Assembly (NCBI RefSeq): GCF_900573885.1
Contig: NZ_UPSE01000601.1
Location: forward strand, 62,001 to 126,000
Reading direction: 5' to 3'
From: Pseudomonas viridiflava
Lineage (GTDB): Bacteria > Pseudomonadota > Gammaproteobacteria > Pseudomonadales > Pseudomonadaceae
Length of the DNA stretch: 64,000 nt
The position numbers and the translations under genes are program-made. The notes under the pieces were generated by a model. It was given only the letters and a program-made list of their open reading frames with translations. It was not told the DNA's origin and searched no databases. This document shows, in pieces, positions 1 through 8,369 of the stretch (the stretch's first letter is position 1; each line of letters starts with the position of its first letter).

Positions 1-117
1 TGCCGGAGCAAAACCGAGGCACCGAATTTCGCCCCGATTGCGGATTCGTTGCGGGCGATTGCGGTGCAGGAAAGGGGGTTGATGAAAGAGTTGGGGGCGT
101 GGGCTAAGCGTGAATAG
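1..117 (+). CDS. C-terminal end of an unidentified protein (partial)
   Basis: The first reading frame is open from base 1 to a TAG at 115-117 and gives 38 residues ending in LMKELGAWAKRE. The start lies outside the window. It is read as the tail of a real gene because it is open to the edge, ends just before a repeat that commonly follows genes, and converges on the minus-strand cluster. The tail is amphipathic and charged, with no motif I recognise, so no function is proposed. Confidence 0.5.
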   Translation, partial: CRSKTEAPNFAPIADSLRAIAVQERGLMKELGAWAKRE

Positions 118-123
118 GCGTCT

Positions 124-235
124 GCCCTGGCCCTCTCCCCCGGCCCCTCTCCCGCGCGCGGGCGAGGGGTGACGTCTCCCGGCGAACTTCGATCAGCTCC
201 CTCTCCCGCCTGCGGGAGAGGGTTGGGGAGAGGGC
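124..235. repeat. Intergenic CCCTCTCCC/GGGAGAGGG inverted repeat
   Basis: Two hairpin units lie in tandem. CCCTCTCCC and GGGCGAGGGG-type arms face each other, then CCCTCTCCCG pairs with CGGGAGAGGG and the block closes with GGGGAGAGGG. The block fills the gap between two convergent genes. A second copy of the same family lies at 60189-60305. It may also end transcription from both sides, but there is no T-run. Confidence 0.75.
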
Positions 236-241
236 AGCGGC

Positions 242-808
242 TTAAAGCGTTACGTTCAAATCCAGCCGCTCCACCGCAACCCCACGCACCAGCGCATCAA
301 ACCCGCCAGCACCGGCCGCGCCAATTCCTTCCACTAGCACCCCCTGCACACAAAACCCCTCCTGCTCGTCCACCACAATCAACAGCGCCTGGCTAACCAC
401 ACCGTCGGCCAGATCGGTGCGCGCCAGTCCGAGCAGTTGTGACCACACCCGCGGCCCGGCGCCGATAAACAGGTTGGGTCCGTCCAGCCCCAGTTGCTGC
501 GCCACGTGAAAGCCGGCGGCGTTGCTCACGCTGTTGACGAACTCGAACGGTTTCGGCTGTTTGTGGTGGGCGCAGACCGCTTCCAGCAACGCGATCATGG
601 TCGGACGCGCCGGGTGGCGGGAGGCGAGGTACAAGCCGCAGTCGCGGCGTACGTGTTGCTTGATCGCGGCGGCGGCCAGCAGGGCCTGGAAAATCAGGCG
701 GTCGATACGCCGTGGCGGTGTGCTCAGCCATTGGCTCAGGGCGGCTTTCAGGTCTTTGTCGCTGGTGCCCGCCGAGCCGCGGATTTCACTGGCTGCAATC
801 ACAGTCAT
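242..808 (-). CDS. Ketosynthase-like protein (Ketoacyl-synt_2 type, possible chain-length partner)
   Basis: This 188-residue protein resembles the short, N-terminal-only beta-ketoacyl synthase family found in aryl polyene-type clusters. The segment NSVSNAAGFHVAQQLGL followed by GPN is the recognisable part. In a normal ketosynthase the nucleophilic cysteine sits in this area; here the motif reads NSVSNAA with no cysteine, so it is probably not a condensing enzyme alone. It may pair with the active ketosynthase encoded just upstream, whose TGA overlaps its ATG (ATGA at 805-808). The role as a chain-length or accessory partner is inferred. It is the last gene of the cluster. Confidence 0.7.
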   Translation of the reverse strand: MTVIAASEIRGSAGTSDKDLKAALSQWLSTPPRRIDRLIFQALLAAAAIKQHVRRDCGLYLASRHPARPTMIALLEAVCAHHKQPKPFEFVNSVSNAAGFHVAQQLGLDGPNLFIGAGPRVWSQLLGLARTDLADGVVSQALLIVVDEQEGFCVQGVLVEGIGAAGAGGFDALVRGVAVERLDLNVTL

Positions 809-1923
809 TGCGGTTCTCCAGCGGCGCAGCATTGAAGGACCAGGGTGGCGTTGTTGCCGCCGAAGCCAAAGAAGTTAGTCAGCACAATCGCGTCTTGCGC
901 CAGCTCAATCGGCTCGCCACTCAAAGGCAGGCTGGCCTCGTTGGCATAGTTCAGACCGGGCAGTTGGGCATGCTGCAGCGCATGCATCAGCAGCAGCGTT
1001 TCGCTTACGCCGCAGGCGCCCAGGGTGTGGCCGAGCCAGGGTTTGAGCACGCACAACGCCGGCATGTGTTCGCCGTACAGGCTGAGCATGCCGTTGCCTT
1101 CGGCGTGGTCGTTGGCCTGGGTGGCGGTGCCGTGCAGTTTCACCAGGGCCACCTCGCTGGCGCTGCGGTTGGCGCTGCGCAAGGCTTGCTGCATCACCCA
1201 GTCGATATGGCTGCCATCTTCGCGGGTGGTGGTCAGGCTGGTGGTGTCGCAGGCGCTGAAGCCGCCGAGCAGGCGAGCCAGCGGGGCATCGCCAGGTTGC
1301 AAAGCGAGGAGGGCGGCGGCGTAGGTTTCGCCGAGTACCAGGCCGTCTCGTTGCGGGTGAAACGGGCGGTAGTCGCCGCTCGGGCTGAGCAAATCGAGGG
1401 CGCCAAAACCTTGCATAGCCAGCGCGCTTGGGGTTTCGAAGGCAATCACTACCGTGCGGGAAAATTGCCCGCTCGCGAGCAACCGCGCGCCGTACAGCAG
1501 GCCATTGGCCGCGCTGGTGCAGGCGGTGTTGAGGGTAAAGGCGTCGGCAAAACCCCAGCGCTCGCGCAGTTGCTCGGCCACGCGATCCAGTGAAGTGGAG
1601 TTGTCCGGCAGGAAGTGGCCTTGGGCGCTGGCCTGCGCTTCGAGCTCGGTGATGTCGAGGCTGGTGCTGGCGACGATCAGCAGGCAATCGTCCAGCGCGC
1701 TATGGCCGTGGCCGAGGGTTTCGCTCAGCAACCGATCCATGCGCGCGTCGAAATCTTCGGCGCTGCCGGCTACGTGCAAGTAGGTGCGCGGTTGCTGCAA
1801 CTCATGCAGCAAAAACGCCTGGCCTTGCGGGTGCACGCCTTGGCTCAGGGCCTGGCTGGCGCTGGCCAAGTTGTCGCCGAGTGCGCAGTGCAGCGCACCG
1901 CGTTGCAGGTAAACAGGCGTCAC
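805..1923 (-). CDS. Beta-ketoacyl-ACP synthase
   Basis: A 372-residue condensing enzyme with the complete Cys-His-His triad: Cys135 in NTACTSAAN, His264 in KLHGTAT and His299 in KPWLGHTLGA, plus a C-terminal NFFGFGGNNA loop. It should extend an acyl chain held on the ACP encoded directly upstream. The start is GTG, overlapping the ACP stop (GTGA), which indicates translational coupling. At 372 residues it is shorter than FabF (about 410), mostly in the N-terminal half. It resembles the ketosynthases of aryl polyene-type pathways more than housekeeping FabB/FabF. The substrate is unknown. Confidence 0.85.
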   Translation of the reverse strand: MTPVYLQRGALHCALGDNLASASQALSQGVHPQGQAFLLHELQQPRTYLHVAGSAEDFDARMDRLLSETLGHGHSALDDCLLIVASTSLDITELEAQASAQGHFLPDNSTSLDRVAEQLRERWGFADAFTLNTACTSAANGLLYGARLLASGQFSRTVVIAFETPSALAMQGFGALDLLSPSGDYRPFHPQRDGLVLGETYAAALLALQPGDAPLARLLGGFSACDTTSLTTTREDGSHIDWVMQQALRSANRSASEVALVKLHGTATQANDHAEGNGMLSLYGEHMPALCVLKPWLGHTLGACGVSETLLLMHALQHAQLPGLNYANEASLPLSGEPIELAQDAIVLTNFFGFGGNNATLVLQCCAAGEPQ

Positions 1924-2186
1924 TGCGCTTGCCTGATGTAGGCGGCGATGGTGGCGATGGTGTTGAGAATGCGCCGGCCGTCTTTGGCCCCTTCAATGCG
2001 CACGCCGTAGTGTTGTTGCAGGGCAAGCGACACTTGCAGCGCATCGAGGCTGTCCATTTGAATGCGGCTTTTGGGGCCGAACAGCGGCTCATCGTCGGCA
2101 ATGCTTTGCCAGTCGATATCGTCTTCCTTGTCGCATTCACGGATCAGCAATTGCTTGAGCTGTTGTTCTAGTAGTGTGTGGTCCAT
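1920..2186 (-). CDS. Acyl carrier protein
   Basis: An 88-residue acidic protein with the phosphopantetheine attachment motif DSLDAL (Ser46). The ATG at 2186 was chosen because it gives a normal ACP length; an upstream extension would run far into the permease gene. It overlaps the end of the permease gene by 19 bp and the ketosynthase start by 4 bp. It differs from housekeeping AcpP, which has DSLDTVELVM, so it is likely dedicated to this cluster. It should carry the growing chain between the ketosynthase and the dehydratase. Confidence 0.85.
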   Translation of the reverse strand: MDHTLLEQQLKQLLIRECDKEDDIDWQSIADDEPLFGPKSRIQMDSLDALQVSLALQQHYGVRIEGAKDGRRILNTIATIAAYIRQAQ

Positions 2187-3355
2187 TGCGTGTGCTGCAC
2201 TCGCTGCTTGAACAGATACAGCCCCACCGTTCCCAGCACTGCAGCAAGCAGCAGCAGGCGAAAGCAGTAAGGCGCGATGTCGGCCAGTGAGCCATGGCCC
2301 ACCAGCAATGTAAGAAAGGCGTCCAGCGCCCAACTCATGGGTGAAACGTTGGCCACCTGGGCCATGGCCGCCGGCATCACGCTTTTGGGCACCATGATGC
2401 CGCCGATGGCCGCTAACAAAATGTTGATGCCGCCGCCCAGCAACAGCGCCTGTTCCACGCTGCGCGCCAAGGCCGCCAGCAGCAGGCCGAGGCAACTGGT
2501 GGTCAGCGCAATGCTAAGCGCGAGTACGCCATACGCCGCGCCGTTGGCCGGCAGACTCAGCGGCTCCAGCCCCAGCAGTGGCAAGCCATACACGCCAAGC
2601 GCCAGCAGCGCCGCGAACTGCAGCAGGTTCAGCGCCATATACGGCAGCACTTTGCTCAGCACCAACGTGGTCAGGCTTAACCCTAGACAGCGCAAGCGCA
2701 GCAGCGTGCCGCTTTGTTGTTCGCGTTGGAAGCCACCGGCCATCGGCAGCACCACGAAGAACATGCCGAAGATTAGCCAGGCCGGCACGCTCATCTGCGT
2801 GGCGTTGGCTTGGGCGCTGAGGTCGCCATTGGCCAGTTGTTGCTGTTCGTCGATCTGGCTTTGCGTACGTTGCTGAACCAGCGCCAGCCGTTCGGCAGCG
2901 CTCAATTGCGGGTCGATGGCGCCGCTGTCTTGCAGGTAGGCGAGCAGGCGGGTTTGCGCCAGGGCGATGCTCACGGCGCTGTGCAAACGCTGGCGCGACA
3001 GGCGATCAAACTGCGCTGGGAAACTAAGGCTCGGCCCTTGGTGCGGCGCAGTCAGCAGCGTTTCGGAAAAGTCGCCGGCCAACCGCACGGTCGCCACGCC
3101 CGCTGCCGCGCCGGAGCCGATCTGGCTATCCGGCAATTGCGCCTGCAAAGCCGTGCGAAAGAAGGCGCTGGCTTCACTGGCTTGCGGGGCGTTCAGGCTC
3201 AACTGCAACGGGGGCAGGCGGTCTTGCATGTAGCTCGACATGGCGCCAGCCATCAACAGCAGAAACAGCGCCGGCATGATCAACAGCACGGCCAATGCGT
3301 GAGGGTCGCGAGCCAGCAACAGTGCTTCTTTGCGGATCAGCGCGAGCAGTCTCAT
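2168..3355 (-). CDS. ABC-2 type transporter permease
   Basis: A 395-residue membrane protein. It has one N-terminal membrane helix (about residues 20-40, after the RKEALLLARDP motif typical of ABC-2 permeases), a large extracytoplasmic domain (about 45-215), and five or so helices in the C-terminal half, including a segment near PMAGGFQREQQSGTL. The ATG at 3355 overlaps the stop of the ATPase gene (ATGA), so the two are co-translated. The topology fits YhhJ/DrrB-like exporters of lipids or secondary metabolites. Its position between the ATPase and ACP genes suggests it exports the product of this cluster. Confidence 0.85.
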   Translation of the reverse strand: MRLLALIRKEALLLARDPHALAVLLIMPALFLLLMAGAMSSYMQDRLPPLQLSLNAPQASEASAFFRTALQAQLPDSQIGSGAAAGVATVRLAGDFSETLLTAPHQGPSLSFPAQFDRLSRQRLHSAVSIALAQTRLLAYLQDSGAIDPQLSAAERLALVQQRTQSQIDEQQQLANGDLSAQANATQMSVPAWLIFGMFFVVLPMAGGFQREQQSGTLLRLRCLGLSLTTLVLSKVLPYMALNLLQFAALLALGVYGLPLLGLEPLSLPANGAAYGVLALSIALTTSCLGLLLAALARSVEQALLLGGGINILLAAIGGIMVPKSVMPAAMAQVANVSPMSWALDAFLTLLVGHGSLADIAPYCFRLLLLAAVLGTVGLYLFKQRVQHTQWTTHY

Positions 3356-4236
3356 AGCTGGCCCCCGTTCAACCGCAGGTACAGCTGCTCCAGCGAGGGA
3401 CGACCGAAACGCATCACGGTCGGCAGCGGAATCTGGCCGCTGACGAACTGGCTGATGGCGGCAAACTGCTCGGCATTCAAGGCTGCGATGCGCACGCCAT
3501 GGGGCAGCATTTCGGCGCGCAGGTGCAGCGCGATCAGCAGTGCTTCGAAGCCGTCGGGAATGTGCTGCGGCCATTCGACGAGCAGGCCGTGGTCAGCGCC
3601 GAGCAGGGTGGAGGTGTCGAGGTCCAGGCGTACCTCGCCTTCGTGCAGCAGCAAAATACGCTGCGCCACGCGCTCGACTTCTTCGAGGTAGTGGCTGGTG
3701 TAAATCACCGCTTTGCCGCTGGCGGTCAGTTGCTCCACGGCGGCCAACAGCAGCTGCCGGCTCTGGGCATCGACGCCCACCGTGGCTTCGTCGAACAGGT
3801 ACAACTGGGCCGGTTGCAGCAAGCCGATGGCGAAATTCAGACGCCGTTGCTCGCCGCCGGAGAGGCTGTCGGCACGGCGGTGGAGCTTGTCCGCAAGGCC
3901 CGTGCATTCGATGCACCAGGCCAGTCGCTCACCGCGCTCGCTGCCGCGCAGGCGGTACAGGTCGGCAAACAGGTTGAGGTTTTCGCCGACCTTCAGACCC
4001 GCATAAAAAGCCAGTTGTTGCGGCACCAGCGCCAGGCTGCGCGGGCCTTTCCAAATGATCTCGCCCTGCTGCGTGGCCAGTACGTTGCTGAGCAGCGAGA
4101 GCAGGGTGGTTTTGCCGGCACCGTTGCTGCCCAGCAGGCCGAGGCATTGGCCCGCCTGCAGGTGCAGATCGATAGCCGACAACGCCGCGCGGGCGCTGCC
4201 GGGGTAGCTATAACTGAGTGAGCGCAGCTCAAGCAC
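3352..4236 (-). CDS. ABC transporter ATP-binding protein
   Basis: A 294-residue ATPase with Walker A (GSNGAGKTT, about residue 36), signature LSGGEQRR, Walker B LYLFDEA and an H-loop TSH. The C-terminal extension of about 80 residues is usual for ABC-2 exporter ATPases of the CcmA/DrrA type. It overlaps the dehydratase gene upstream by 8 bp and the permease gene downstream by 4 bp. It should power export through the adjacent permease; the cargo is not evident from sequence. Confidence 0.9.
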   Translation of the reverse strand: MLELRSLSYSYPGSARAALSAIDLHLQAGQCLGLLGSNGAGKTTLLSLLSNVLATQQGEIIWKGPRSLALVPQQLAFYAGLKVGENLNLFADLYRLRGSERGERLAWCIECTGLADKLHRRADSLSGGEQRRLNFAIGLLQPAQLYLFDEATVGVDAQSRQLLLAAVEQLTASGKAVIYTSHYLEEVERVAQRILLLHEGEVRLDLDTSTLLGADHGLLVEWPQHIPDGFEALLIALHLRAEMLPHGVRIAALNAEQFAAISQFVSGQIPLPTVMRFGRPSLEQLYLRLNGGQL

Positions 4237-4636
4237 GGACGAGCACCAGCAGCAGCTTGCCGTCCAGAAGCAGGTGGTCGTCGGCGTGAATACTGAAGCC
4301 GTACAGGGCGCCCGCCGGGCTGAGTGCTTCCTGGGTGGCTTCGACTAACAGCTGGCCGTCGCGCTCGCGGGGTTCGTGGTGCAGTTGCAGCTGTGAGAGC
4401 TTGCCGACCAGGGCCATTTCAATGGCACTGTCGTCGCCGTATAAGGCACCATGCGCGCCGCACAATTGGGCGGCGGCTTCGAATAACAAGCAAGGCGAGG
4501 CATCGGCACCGAACGCGGCCAGGTACTTCCATGCGCTCAAGCCCTGGATGCGTTGAGCGTCATGGGCGAGCAGGCAGTCCAGCCAGAGGGCATTGCCCTG
4601 ATGGGGCAGCAGCGTGTGCAGTGCGGTGCGATCCAT
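4229..4636 (-). CDS. Hotdog-fold 3-hydroxyacyl-ACP dehydratase-like protein
   Basis: A 135-residue protein resembling the ApeP/FabZ-like dehydratases. It begins with LLPHQGNALWLD (putative catalytic His12) and has FEAAAQLCGAHGAL in the central hotdog helix (acidic Glu53). The ATG at 4636 gives a normal family length; the frame is open further upstream but that part looks non-coding. It is the first gene of the minus-strand cluster. It probably removes water from 3-hydroxyacyl-ACP. No ketoreductase is encoded beside it, so that step would have to come from elsewhere. Confidence 0.75.
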   Translation of the reverse strand: MDRTALHTLLPHQGNALWLDCLLAHDAQRIQGLSAWKYLAAFGADASPCLLFEAAAQLCGAHGALYGDDSAIEMALVGKLSQLQLHHEPRERDGQLLVEATQEALSPAGALYGFSIHADDHLLLDGKLLLVLVRA

Positions 4637-4744
4637 TGCCTGCCGGGGTCGGAATTTGGTGGGCCGGCAGTGTAACAGAGGGCCTGCAAGCGGCGCAGCG
4701 CCTGCGATGAGCGTGGCGCCGGGGCACGATAAAAGGAGAGGGAT

Positions 4745-5299
4745 ATGTGGCAACAATGGCTGGCGTTCGCCCTGGGGTCGGGCGTGCTGGTGGGCATTTC
4801 GTGGCGGTCTATGCGCCATCCGCAGTCACACGGGTTTTACCGTTTTTGGGCCTGGGAGCTGATGCTGGCGCTGCTGGTGCTGAATGCGCCGGTGTGGTTC
4901 GTCGACCGGTTTTCCTGGAACCAGGATGTGTCGTGGGTGCTGCTGTTTTTATCGCTGTGGGTGCTGGGCCTTGGCGTGTATCAGCTGCGGCGCGATGGTC
5001 GCCCGAATGTGGACAAGCGCACCGATGAAGAGCTGTTTACGTTCGAGTGCACCTCGCAGTTGGTCACTGGCGGCATCTACGCGCTGATCCGCCATCCGCT
5101 GTTTTGCTCGCTGTTGCTGCTGGCGTGGGGCATCTGTTTCAAACAGCTGACCGGGCTGACCGTGCTGCTGGCCCTGGGGGCGAGTGTGTTCCTGTACCTG
5201 GCGGCCCGGCGCGATGAGGCGGAATGCACCGCGTTTTTTGGTGAGGCGTATCGCGAGTACATGCAGCGCACGAAGATGTTTGTGCCGTATGTGTTTTAG
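4745..5299 (+). CDS. Isoprenylcysteine carboxyl methyltransferase (ICMT)-like membrane protein
   Basis: This 184-residue protein has four or five hydrophobic segments. Its C-terminal half matches the ICMT/phospholipid methyltransferase family: GGIYALIRHPLFCS in the SAM-binding region and a terminal RDEAECTAFFGEAYREYMQ. A good ribosome site (AAAAGGAGAGGG) precedes the ATG. It is divergent from the dehydratase/ketosynthase cluster, with about 108 bp between the starts. Bacterial members methylate lipids or small molecules, but the substrate here cannot be told. A link to the neighbouring cluster is possible but unproven. Confidence 0.75.
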   Translation: MWQQWLAFALGSGVLVGISWRSMRHPQSHGFYRFWAWELMLALLVLNAPVWFVDRFSWNQDVSWVLLFLSLWVLGLGVYQLRRDGRPNVDKRTDEELFTFECTSQLVTGGIYALIRHPLFCSLLLLAWGICFKQLTGLTVLLALGASVFLYLAARRDEAECTAFFGEAYREYMQRTKMFVPYVF

Positions 5300-5317
5300 G
5301 CAAAAGGCAAAGGCCGC

Positions 5318-6220
5318 CTAGCCCTTACCTTTGGTGCGCACCATGTTCGGCCCGCCGTTTTCGAGGTGTTGAATGATGATGCTGCCGACGTCTTTGCCGG
5401 TGGTCACTTCAATGCCTTCCAGCCCCGGCGATGAGTTCACTTCCATCACCAGAGGCCCGTGGTTGGAGCGCAGGATGTCCACGCCCGCCACGCTAAGGCC
5501 CATCACCTTGGCGGCGCGGATGGCGGTCATGCGTTCTTCGGGGGTGATTTTGATCAGGCTGGCGGTGCCGCCACGGTGCAGGTTGGAGCGGAATTCGCCG
5601 GGCTTGGCCTGACGCTTCATGGAGGCGATGACTTTGTCGCCGACCACAAAACAACGGATGTCGGCGCCGCCGGCTTCCTTTATATATTCCTGCACCATGA
5701 TGTTCTGCTTCAGGCCCATAAAGGCCTCGATCACCGACTCTGCCGCCTTCTCGGTTTCACACAACACCACGCCGATGCCCTGCGTGCCTTCGAGCACTTT
5801 GATCACCAGCGGCGCGCCGTTGACCATGCGGATCAGGTCGGGAATGTCGTCGGGGGAGTGGGCAAAACCGGTGACTGGCAGGCCGATGCCTCGGCGTGAA
5901 AGCAATTGCAGAGAGCGCAATTTGTCGCGCGAGCGGGCGATGGCCACCGACTCGTTGAGCGGAAGCACGCCCATCATTTCAAACTGGCGCAACACCGCGC
6001 AGCCATAAAAGGTGACCGATGCGCCGATGCGCGGGATCACCGCGTCGAAGCCTTCCAGCGGTTTGCCGCGGTAGTGAATCTGCGGCTTGTGGCTGGCGAT
6101 GTTCATGTAAGCGCGAAGGGTGTCGATGACCACCATTTCATGACCGCGCGCCTCTCCGGCTTCAACCAGGCGTCGGGTGGAATACAGACGCGGGTTACGC
6201 GACAGCACAGCGATCTTCAT
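5318..6220 (-). CDS. rimK: Ribosomal protein S6 glutamate ligase RimK
   Basis: A 300-residue ATP-grasp ligase that adds glutamate residues to the C-terminus of ribosomal protein S6. The N-terminus MKIAVLSRNPRLYSTRRLVEA, the segment PRIGASVTFYG, the ATP-grasp core (VIKVLEGTQGIGV) and the metal-binding end LVMEVNSSPGLEGIE are all diagnostic. Its ATG overlaps the rimB stop (ATGA), forming a rimB-rimK operon. In Pseudomonas the RimABK system tunes ribosome composition and adaptation to the plant or host environment. Confidence 0.95.
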   Translation of the reverse strand: MKIAVLSRNPRLYSTRRLVEAGEARGHEMVVIDTLRAYMNIASHKPQIHYRGKPLEGFDAVIPRIGASVTFYGCAVLRQFEMMGVLPLNESVAIARSRDKLRSLQLLSRRGIGLPVTGFAHSPDDIPDLIRMVNGAPLVIKVLEGTQGIGVVLCETEKAAESVIEAFMGLKQNIMVQEYIKEAGGADIRCFVVGDKVIASMKRQAKPGEFRSNLHRGGTASLIKITPEERMTAIRAAKVMGLSVAGVDILRSNHGPLVMEVNSSPGLEGIEVTTGKDVGSIIIQHLENGGPNMVRTKGKG

Positions 6221-6705
6221 GCAGCACCTGTGGAAGTAGAGGAGGCCGGGAATGCCGGTTTGTCCTGGATGTAACTGAGGCCCGGGTTGACCACCAGTTG
6301 GCCGTCAATCAACGCTTTGGAACCGAGCAGCAAGCGATAGCGCATGGCCTTGCGACAGGCCAGGGTGAATTCCACCTGCCACACCCGATCGCCCAGTGCC
6401 AGGCTGGTACGGATCACGTAGCGGCTCTGGGTCTGACCGTTGGAGCTCTTAATGGTTTTAACTGCTACAAGCGGCGCTTCGCAGCGTCGATGACGCAGCT
6501 GCACCAGCGTGCCCAGGTGCGCGGTAAACCGAACCCAGGGCTGGCCATCGCGTTCAAATGGCAGAATGTCGGTGGCGTGCAGGCTGGACGTGCTGGCGCC
6601 GGTGTCGACCTTGGCGCGCAAGCCGGCAACGCCAAGATCGGGCAAGGCGATCCATTCCCGCAGGCCGATTACCGTGAGTTGGTCGAACGTCTTCAAAGGC
6701 GGCAT
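6217..6705 (-). CDS. rimB: Retropepsin-like protease RimB (ATP-dependent zinc protease family)
   Basis: A 162-residue protein of the DUF615-unrelated, retropepsin-like family paired with RimK. It carries the aspartic protease-like motif KVDTGASTSSLHA (Asp-Thr-Gly) and ends its fold with RLLLGSKAL and VNPGLSY. RimB interacts with RimK and influences S6 modification. It is translationally coupled to rimK. The small periplasmic RimA gene that belongs to the described rimABK operon is not seen upstream. Confidence 0.85.
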   Translation of the reverse strand: MPPLKTFDQLTVIGLREWIALPDLGVAGLRAKVDTGASTSSLHATDILPFERDGQPWVRFTAHLGTLVQLRHRRCEAPLVAVKTIKSSNGQTQSRYVIRTSLALGDRVWQVEFTLACRKAMRYRLLLGSKALIDGQLVVNPGLSYIQDKPAFPASSTSTGAA

Positions 6706-6801
6706 TTCCCAAGAGGTGAGCGGATTCTAGCCGGGCAGTATGACAACCGCATCTGCCGATGCGGGTTACCGTAAGAGCGTCACGAAACCATAAGGCGATT
6801 C

Positions 6802-7203
6802 ATGAAAGACAGCGACGACGACAACAAGGTGCGCCTGGACAAATGGCTATGGGCTGCGCGCTTTTTCAAAACCCGCGCGCAAGCCAAAGAGGCGATTGAA
6901 GGCGGCAAAGTGCACTGCCGGGGCGAGCGCTGCAAGCCCGGCAAGGAACCGAAGATTGGCGATGAAATTCAGATTCGTATCGGCTTCGACGAGCGCACGG
7001 TGGTGGTGCAGGCATTGTCTGCCGTGCGCCGTGGTGCACCCGAAGCGCAGCTTTTATACAGCGAGACGCCCGACAGCATCGCTCGTCGCGAAGCAGCGGC
7101 CGCGCAGCGCAAAGCGGGCAGTATCGGCGTGGAAACCGATGGCCGGCCAAGCAAAAAACAGCGCCGTCAGCTATTCCAGTTCCGGGGTGATCGCGGGCTT
7201 TAG
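6802..7203 (+). CDS. hslR: Heat shock protein 15 (S4-domain RNA-binding protein)
   Basis: A 133-residue protein with an N-terminal S4 domain (VRLDKWLWAARFFKTRAQAKE) and a basic C-terminal tail. Hsp15 binds 50S subunits that carry a stalled nascent chain with peptidyl-tRNA and helps to rescue them. It is divergent from rimB and followed after about 125 bp by hslO, the same pairing of heat-shock genes as in many gammaproteobacteria. Length and motifs agree with the family. Confidence 0.95.
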   Translation: MKDSDDDNKVRLDKWLWAARFFKTRAQAKEAIEGGKVHCRGERCKPGKEPKIGDEIQIRIGFDERTVVVQALSAVRRGAPEAQLLYSETPDSIARREAAAAQRKAGSIGVETDGRPSKKQRRQLFQFRGDRGL

Positions 7204-7328
7204 CTCACCGCCTTCTGGCGCCAGCGCCTCATAGACACGACCCGCACCCCTGATAGAGAAGACGCGCTTGGTCGCCGTTGGGCTTTGCGCATAAAATCGC
7301 CGGCCCTGGCAAAGGTTGCGAATCCGCT

Positions 7329-8216
7329 ATGTCTGATTTTTCCCAACGCTTTATGTTCGACGACAGCGATGTGCGCGGCGAACTGGTGTCCCTCGGTGAA
7401 AGCTACGCCCACGTGCTGGCCAAACACCCCTACCCGGAACCGGTCGCGCAATTGCTCGGCGAGCTGCTGGCCGCGGCCGCGCTGCTGGTCGGCACCATGA
7501 AGTTCGACGGCTTGCTGGTATTGCAGGCGCGCAGCTCCGGCGCCGTGCCATTGCTGATGGTGGAATGTTCGAGCAACCGCGAGCTGCGCGGCATCGCCCG
7601 ATACCACGAAGAGCAGATCACCGCAGACGCCGGCCTGCGTGAGCTGATGCCCGAAGGCGTGCTCACCCTTATCGTCGATCCCAGCAAAGGGCAGCGTTAT
7701 CAAGGGATTGTTGGCCTCGACGGGATCAATTTGTCGGAATGCCTGTCTGACTACTTCGCGACATCTGAGCAACTGCCGACACGCTTCTGGCTCAACGCTG
7801 ATGGACGTCGTGCCCGGGGCCTGCTTTTGCAGCAACTGCCGGCCGAACGCCTCACCGATCCGGAAGACCGCGCCGCCAGCTGGCAGCACGTCACCGTGCT
7901 GGCCGATACCTTGAGTGCCGAGGAGCAGCTGGGGTTGGACAACCCGACCTTGCTGCACCGTCTCTACCACGAGGAAACCCTGCGCCTGTTCGACCCGCAA
8001 CCGCTGCAATTCAAATGCAGCTGCTCGCGGGACCGCTCAGCCAACGCACTGGTCAGTCTGGGCGAGGCGGATGCCGAAGCACTGCTGGTGGAAAGTGGCG
8101 GCAGCATCGTCATCGACTGCCAGTTCTGCAACGAGCGTTATGCGTTCGATGCGGCAGATGTCGCGCAGCTGTTCGCCGGCGGCGGGGTGAAATCCCCCTC
8201 CGATACCCGGCACTGA
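7329..8216 (+). CDS. hslO: Redox-regulated chaperone Hsp33
   Basis: A 295-residue holdase chaperone activated by oxidation and heat. The C-terminal zinc switch is complete, with CSCSRDR (CxC) and CQFCNERY (CxxC) as the four zinc ligands. The ATG at 7329 (MSDFSQRFMFDD) matches the family start; the upstream part of the open frame is rejected. It lies downstream of hslR on the same strand. No strong terminator separates it from pckA, only a 15-bp palindrome at 8224-8238 without a T-run. Confidence 0.95.
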   Translation: MSDFSQRFMFDDSDVRGELVSLGESYAHVLAKHPYPEPVAQLLGELLAAAALLVGTMKFDGLLVLQARSSGAVPLLMVECSSNRELRGIARYHEEQITADAGLRELMPEGVLTLIVDPSKGQRYQGIVGLDGINLSECLSDYFATSEQLPTRFWLNADGRRARGLLLQQLPAERLTDPEDRAASWQHVTVLADTLSAEEQLGLDNPTLLHRLYHEETLRLFDPQPLQFKCSCSRDRSANALVSLGEADAEALLVESGGSIVIDCQFCNERYAFDAADVAQLFAGGGVKSPSDTRH

Positions 8217-8369
8217 TAATGCAGGGCGTTTAACGCCCAGTGAAGTGATAGAGGCTGCACCTGAATTGTGCTTTCTGGCATAATCCGGCCACTTTTTTAG
8301 ATGTAGTAGTTTTTTGATCGTTACTACAAAACGTTTGGAGGCTCGGCTTCAGGCCGACGGGGACCCCAT

